From the IMG/VR virus record IMGVR_UViG_3300042392_000523, positions 1-20,148 of that record: a DNA stretch of 20,148 nucleotides. One strand, 5' to 3'. Below, piece after piece: positions 16,662 to 20,148 of the stretch. The position numbers and the translations under genes were made by a program. Positions within the stretch are counted from its first letter, which is position 1, and each line of letters begins with the position of its first letter. This DNA comes from a virus. The notes beneath the pieces are model-generated. The model worked only from the letters and a program-made list of their open reading frames with translations, ran no database searches and was not told the DNA's origin.

Positions 16662-19600
16662 ATGCCAAACTTAAAAGAAATATTGAAAGAGTTTGTAGCC
16701 ACAGCAAATGCAGGTGAATACAAAACAGAAGGTGAATTGTTGTCAGCGTTTCCAGAGTTAAGTGGGTACAATTCAAACACATTAAAAGAGTTTGTATCCA
16801 CTGCAAATGCTGGTCAATATGCAAACGAGGATGAGTTGTTAGCAGCGTTTCCCGAGTTCGGCCAAGAAGTAAAAAAAAAAGAAGAGTCAGTTCCTCTGTG
16901 GCTTCAAAAGCAAGAACAGCAACCAAAGCCAAAGCAAGAACAAACACTCCCGTTTTTGGAATCCAAGCCTTCGGGTATTTCTTTGGGATCTCAAAGAGTT
17001 CCTGAGACTGCCCCTATGTTTGAGGCTCCTCCAATGAGGACCCCCGAAGAAGCACAAGCAATAGTAGAAGCACCGGAAGACCAATCAAAAGTAGCAGAAT
17101 CTGAACAGGGTTGGCTGCTGAACACTGTATCATCCCTTGATAGGGGATTTGCCAAAAACTTAATAGGCAATCCAGTAAAGGGAATGGGTACGCTCCTAGA
17201 GGGGGCAACGTCAAAAGTATTTGGAGGCACAGGAAAGGGCCCAATCAGTGATGCGTTAATAAGTTTTGGCAACTACTACAACAATGCCATTGACGAACTC
17301 ACTCCTCAAGATGAAGACTTTAAGAATACTTTAACAGATCAATTTGGCCAAGCATTCGGTCAAGTTGCATCGTTGATAATGACAGGTGGTATTGCTGGTG
17401 CAACTAAACAAGGTGTTGCAGTTGCGGCTACTGCTCCAACAGGTATCATTGGTACTGTTGGTGCAGCGGGTAAGCAACTAGCTTCTACATTGGTAAGCCC
17501 AGTAGCAATCAGCGGTGGTCTATCTATGGGTCAAGCAGAGTTTGACAGAGCAAAAGAAGCAGGTGCTACAGACGAACAAGCATACGAGATATTCTTCAAG
17601 AACGCCGCTGTTGGTTCAGTGCTAGAGCAGATTCCTGTTATGCAGTTCTTGAAACGATTCAACCAATCAACAGCCGGCGGTGTAACGAACTACATCAAGA
17701 CCAAAGGTGTTGCAGGATTGACAGGTGGATTCGAGGAGATGACTACTGAGGTTCTTCAACAATTATACTCCAACAAAACTGCTCAAGAAGTATACAACAT
17801 AAACCAACAACTGCTCGAGGGAGTGGGTGAGTCTGGTGGTGTAGGCTTTGGAGTTGGTTTCATCTTGAACGCGATGGGCGCTAGAGTGAAGAAGTTAAAG
17901 AAGGAGGGCAACACAGCAGAGGCTCAGTTGATTGAAAGCCAGATAGATAATTTTGAGTCTGCTCCTCCAGTTCCGCCACCTACATATAGCATCAATGGTA
18001 TAAAGATAGAGGCTCCAGAAGTCATCAATCAAATGATTGACAATATGGATGCGACAGATTTGGCTAACTCAAATATAGAAATAACCAATGATCCAGAGTT
18101 GAGTGTGAAGATGCAGGACAAGATGGTGACATCTTCCATCAAGGAGGAAGTCCGTTCAGCAAATCCGGATATAGATGAGGATACATTGGATCAGATTACC
18201 GCGTTAGAAAAAGAGCGCAAGAAGTTCGAAGGCAAGAAGACGCAGTCAGCCAAGGACAAACTTGCTTCCATCAATTTACAAATAAAAACACTACAAGAAA
18301 ATGCCGTTCAAAAGCCAAGCACAGAGGAAAGCGTGTTACGCGCAGAAGAATCCCAAGTGGGATTGCAAGAAGTGGGAGAAGGAAACGCCCAAGTCCAAGC
18401 CCCTGCCGAAGAAGTTGTCAAAGAAGAAGTAGTAAGTCCTGCTATCGCCAAGATAGAAGAAAGACGACAAGAAGAATTGAGTCGAGATGAGAATGTAGAA
18501 CTTTTATATCCATTAACGCTCGAAGAAAATCCAACAAGAGAACAGAAAGAACGTCTTGCCAAAAACGAACAAGATAAAAAAGATAGGCAAGAGAGAAGGG
18601 ATAAGATAAACGCAGAGTATGATGCGCAGAGAGAGGTTCAACTTTCCAAAGAGAAAGCAGAGCCAATTACCGACGAGGAATTGCAAGCGGAATTCGATCG
18701 TATCAGCATTCCCGAGGATACGGAAGCAGTGTCTCCGGCGACACCGGTACTCAGCGAAGAGTCTCAAAAAGTAAAGACCCAATTAGAGGATTTTAAAAAT
18801 ACTTTTGATGAAGCATACAATGCAGTGTACCCAAGATATGATACACCCCAAGCCAAAAGATCTGCTATTGCCAAGTCTAAGAGAGCGATAAAGAAATTAC
18901 AGCAAATGATGGGTTTTGATATTGGGGCCTATGGGGAGTTGGATGCAAATCAAACCAAAAAAAGAGAATCGCTTTATTCATTGAGGGAAAATAAAGATTA
19001 TGATTCATACGATCAGATGGTTGCCGCCTATCAAAAAGATGTGGCCAACGGCAATCAATCAGATTTAGTTACTTCTATTAATACATTACTTGGTATTGCA
19101 CCTATAGAGGTAGCAGCACCGGTAGCAAAGGCTGCTCCAAAAGTATCTTCGAAGACACCAAAGGCTAAGAGCGTTCCTATTCCTGTGGCCATCCCCAAGC
19201 CTACTGCACCTGCGCCCAAGCCTGTTGCTGTGGTATCACAACCCGCGCCAAGGATACAAGGACCAGAGGCATTACGTCAAGAGTATACCAATAAGATTAA
19301 CGATGTAAGAGTAAACAAAGACAAGTCTCGTACACCAAAGCAAATTGAAGAAAGGATTGTAGAACTCAGAGCCGAGTACAAGAAACTCGATGCTGAGATG
19401 ACAGCGCCAAGACCGAAGGCAGAACCTGAAGCAAAGTCAGCACCCAAGAAAGCAGCGCCTATACCAAAGGCAGAAGCAAAACCTGTACCAGTGGTATCAA
19501 AGAAAGATCAAGCAGAGATTAAGAGACTTGAGGATGAGATAGATTACTATCAACGTCAGATTGAAGATGCGACTGAAGAACTAGGAAATACTAATTATAA

Positions 19601-20148
19601 CTACGAACAAGTCGAAGCAGAAGTCGAAAAAGAAAGAGAGGAATTAGAAGGAAAGAAAATGTCAAATCAGAAGAGAGAAGACGCAACAGACGAACTCGAT
19701 GCCAAACTTGACACAGCCGAAAGTGAGCGTGACTCCTACTTAGAGCAATACAATGATCAATTAAAAGAGGCAGAGAAGGAAAAGAGGAAAGCCGAAAAAA
19801 AACTTGCCAAGTTGCAAACCAAGCAAGTCGAGACTAAGGCAGAGCCTACTTCAGTAGTACAGGAAGACGAGCCGTCATATGAGGATATCAAAGACATTGA
19901 AGAAATATATGACATCCTTGACGAGGATGAGGATGAGGATGGTGATGATTTTGAACCTAAGTCAGAGAGCTTTCTTAAAAAATCCTCAAAGATATTGGAT
20001 AATGCTAGCAATGGTATAAATAAGTTCAAACGTGAGAACTTGTCTATGGGTCTACCCGTAGTAACAGCAGAGGCTATTGTTAAAGCCTTAAAAGTATTGG
20101 TGAAAGGTGGTATCTTATTGGAAGAAGCAATCCCAAGGGTGGCTACTA
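16662..20148 (+). CDS. Giant multidomain internal/cargo protein, 3' end beyond window
   Basis: From the ATG at 16662, two bases after the upstream stop, the frame stays open to the window end: 1162 codons without a stop. An AAGGA at 16652-16656, five bases before the ATG, is a rare Shine-Dalgarno-like element here. Residues 8-66 hold two tandem copies of a 26-residue motif. Residues 67-130 are a Gln/Lys/Pro-rich linker. Residues 150-420 are a membrane-active-looking region with Gly/Ala/Ile/Val-rich segments (about 228-295 and 390-407) and a Gly-Gly-Phe-Glu-Glu-Met-Thr-Thr-Glu-Val-Leu-Gln-Gln motif (354-366). Similar blocks occur in large internal and polyvalent phage proteins. Residues 500-760 are charged helices. 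Residues 815-870 are Pro/Ala/Lys-rich. Residues 945-1060 are a long coiled coil, then an acidic run near 1085-1097. The last residues (Ala-Ile-Val-Lys-Ala-Leu-Lys-Val-Leu-Val-Lys-Gly-Gly) start a new helical domain. Probably injected or packaged with DNA. Enzymatic domains, if any, lie beyond the window. Confidence 0.72.
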   Translation, partial: MPNLKEILKEFVATANAGEYKTEGELLSAFPELSGYNSNTLKEFVSTANAGQYANEDELLAAFPEFGQEVKKKEESVPLWLQKQEQQPKPKQEQTLPFLESKPSGISLGSQRVPETAPMFEAPPMRTPEEAQAIVEAPEDQSKVAESEQGWLLNTVSSLDRGFAKNLIGNPVKGMGTLLEGATSKVFGGTGKGPISDALISFGNYYNNAIDELTPQDEDFKNTLTDQFGQAFGQVASLIMTGGIAGATKQGVAVAATAPTGIIGTVGAAGKQLASTLVSPVAISGGLSMGQAEFDRAKEAGATDEQAYEIFFKNAAVGSVLEQIPVMQFLKRFNQSTAGGVTNYIKTKGVAGLTGGFEEMTTEVLQQLYSNKTAQEVYNINQQLLEGVGESGGVGFGVGFILNAMGARVKKLKKEGNTAEAQLIESQIDNFESAPPVPPPTYSINGIKIEAPEVINQMIDNMDATDLANSNIEITNDPELSVKMQDKMVTSSIKEEVRSANPDIDEDTLDQITALEKERKKFEGKKTQSAKDKLASINLQIKTLQENAVQKPSTEESVLRAEESQVGLQEVGEGNAQVQAPAEEVVKEEVVSPAIAKIEERRQEELSRDENVELLYPLTLEENPTREQKERLAKNEQDKKDRQERRDKINAEYDAQREVQLSKEKAEPITDEELQAEFDRISIPEDTEAVSPATPVLSEESQKVKTQLEDFKNTFDEAYNAVYPRYDTPQAKRSAIAKSKRAIKKLQQMMGFDIGAYGELDANQTKKRESLYSLRENKDYDSYDQMVAAYQKDVANGNQSDLVTSINTLLGIAPIEVAAPVAKAAPKVSSKTPKAKSVPIPVAIPKPTAPAPKPVAVVSQPAPRIQGPEALRQEYTNKINDVRVNKDKSRTPKQIEERIVELRAEYKKLDAEMTAPRPKAEPEAKSAPKKAAPIPKAEAKPVPVVSKKDQAEIKRLEDEIDYYQRQIEDATEELGNTNYNYEQVEAEVEKEREELEGKKMSNQKREDATDELDAKLDTAESERDSYLEQYNDQLKEAEKEKRKAEKKLAKLQTKQVETKAEPTSVVQEDEPSYEDIKDIEEIYDILDEDEDEDGDDFEPKSESFLKKSSKILDNASNGINKFKRENLSMGLPVVTAEAIVKALKVLVKGGILLEEAIPRVAT
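16683..16859 (+). repeat. Tandem 26-residue protein repeat at start of giant protein
   Basis: Copy 1 covers 16683-16760 (residues 8-33) and copy 2 covers 16782-16859 (residues 41-66), a 33-residue period. The copies share 19 of 26 residues: Leu-Lys-Glu-Phe-Val-x-Thr-Ala-Asn-Ala-Gly-x-Tyr, then Glu-x-Glu-Leu-Leu-x-Ala-Phe-Pro-Glu. Each reads as two short helices joined by a Gly turn. I have a memory of similar tandem motifs at the start of other large Bacteroidota-phage proteins. Confidence 0.85.

Noticed and set aside
18308-18782. Several overlapping minus-strand frames within the giant gene
   Set aside because: They arise opposite a Glu/Lys/Gln-rich coding region and read as Leu/Phe/Ser-rich nonsense; the plus-strand frame is continuous through here.
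19915-19960. Asp/Glu run in the giant protein as an RNA polymerase DxDxD catalytic loop
   Set aside because: The flanking residues do not resemble the polymerase motif; the run is a plain acidic low-complexity stretch between a coiled coil and a helical domain.

Overview
The window looks like a stretch of the structural (virion) module of a tailed double-stranded DNA phage infecting a member of the Bacteroidota, most likely a crAss-like or related podovirus-type phage. Three things support this. The gene order is portal, scaffold-like protein, major capsid protein, connectors, very large tail protein, tail/adhesin proteins, internal proteins. Several proteins carry motifs I recognise from crAss-like and uncultured aquatic Bacteroidota phages. 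Most start codons have A-rich leaders and no Shine-Dalgarno sequence, and three intergenic spaces carry exact TAnnTTTG (Bacteroidota -7) octamers. All thirteen genes lie on the + strand and are tightly packed. I see no tRNA, rRNA, CRISPR array, insertion sequence or integrase. No gene-free stretch exceeds 100 bases.

Layout. Positions 1-3852 form the head block: the C-terminal part of the portal protein (its 5' end lies before the window), an acidic scaffold-like protein, and the major capsid protein with codon bias typical of very high expression. Positions 3853-4776 hold one conserved gene of unknown function, bracketed by two intrinsic terminators and followed by a promoter-like element. 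Positions 4777-6639 encode two head-to-tail connector-type proteins, the first with a small beta-rich insertion. Positions 6641-13450 encode the tail: a 1560-residue stabilization/nozzle-type protein, a Cys-rich 432-residue protein that shares its C-terminal domain with it, and a 268-residue tail-associated protein.

Positions 13474-20148 begin with a second promoter-like element and a small GNAT-type acetyltransferase. Three proteins follow whose order and composition resemble the internal (ejection or cargo) proteins of podoviruses: a short Ala/Gly-rich coiled-coil protein, a 617-residue soluble protein with a GCT microsatellite, and a giant multidomain protein. The giant gene starts at 16662 and is still open at the window end.

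How they work together (inference): scaffold and capsid protein build the shell around the portal. The two connector proteins and the large tail protein seal the portal vertex and form the tail. The Cys-rich proteins probably sit at the tail tip or as adhesins. The last three proteins are candidates for packaging inside the head and delivery with the DNA. The promoter-like and terminator elements suggest at least three transcription units: capsid block, connector/tail block, acetyltransferase/internal-protein block.
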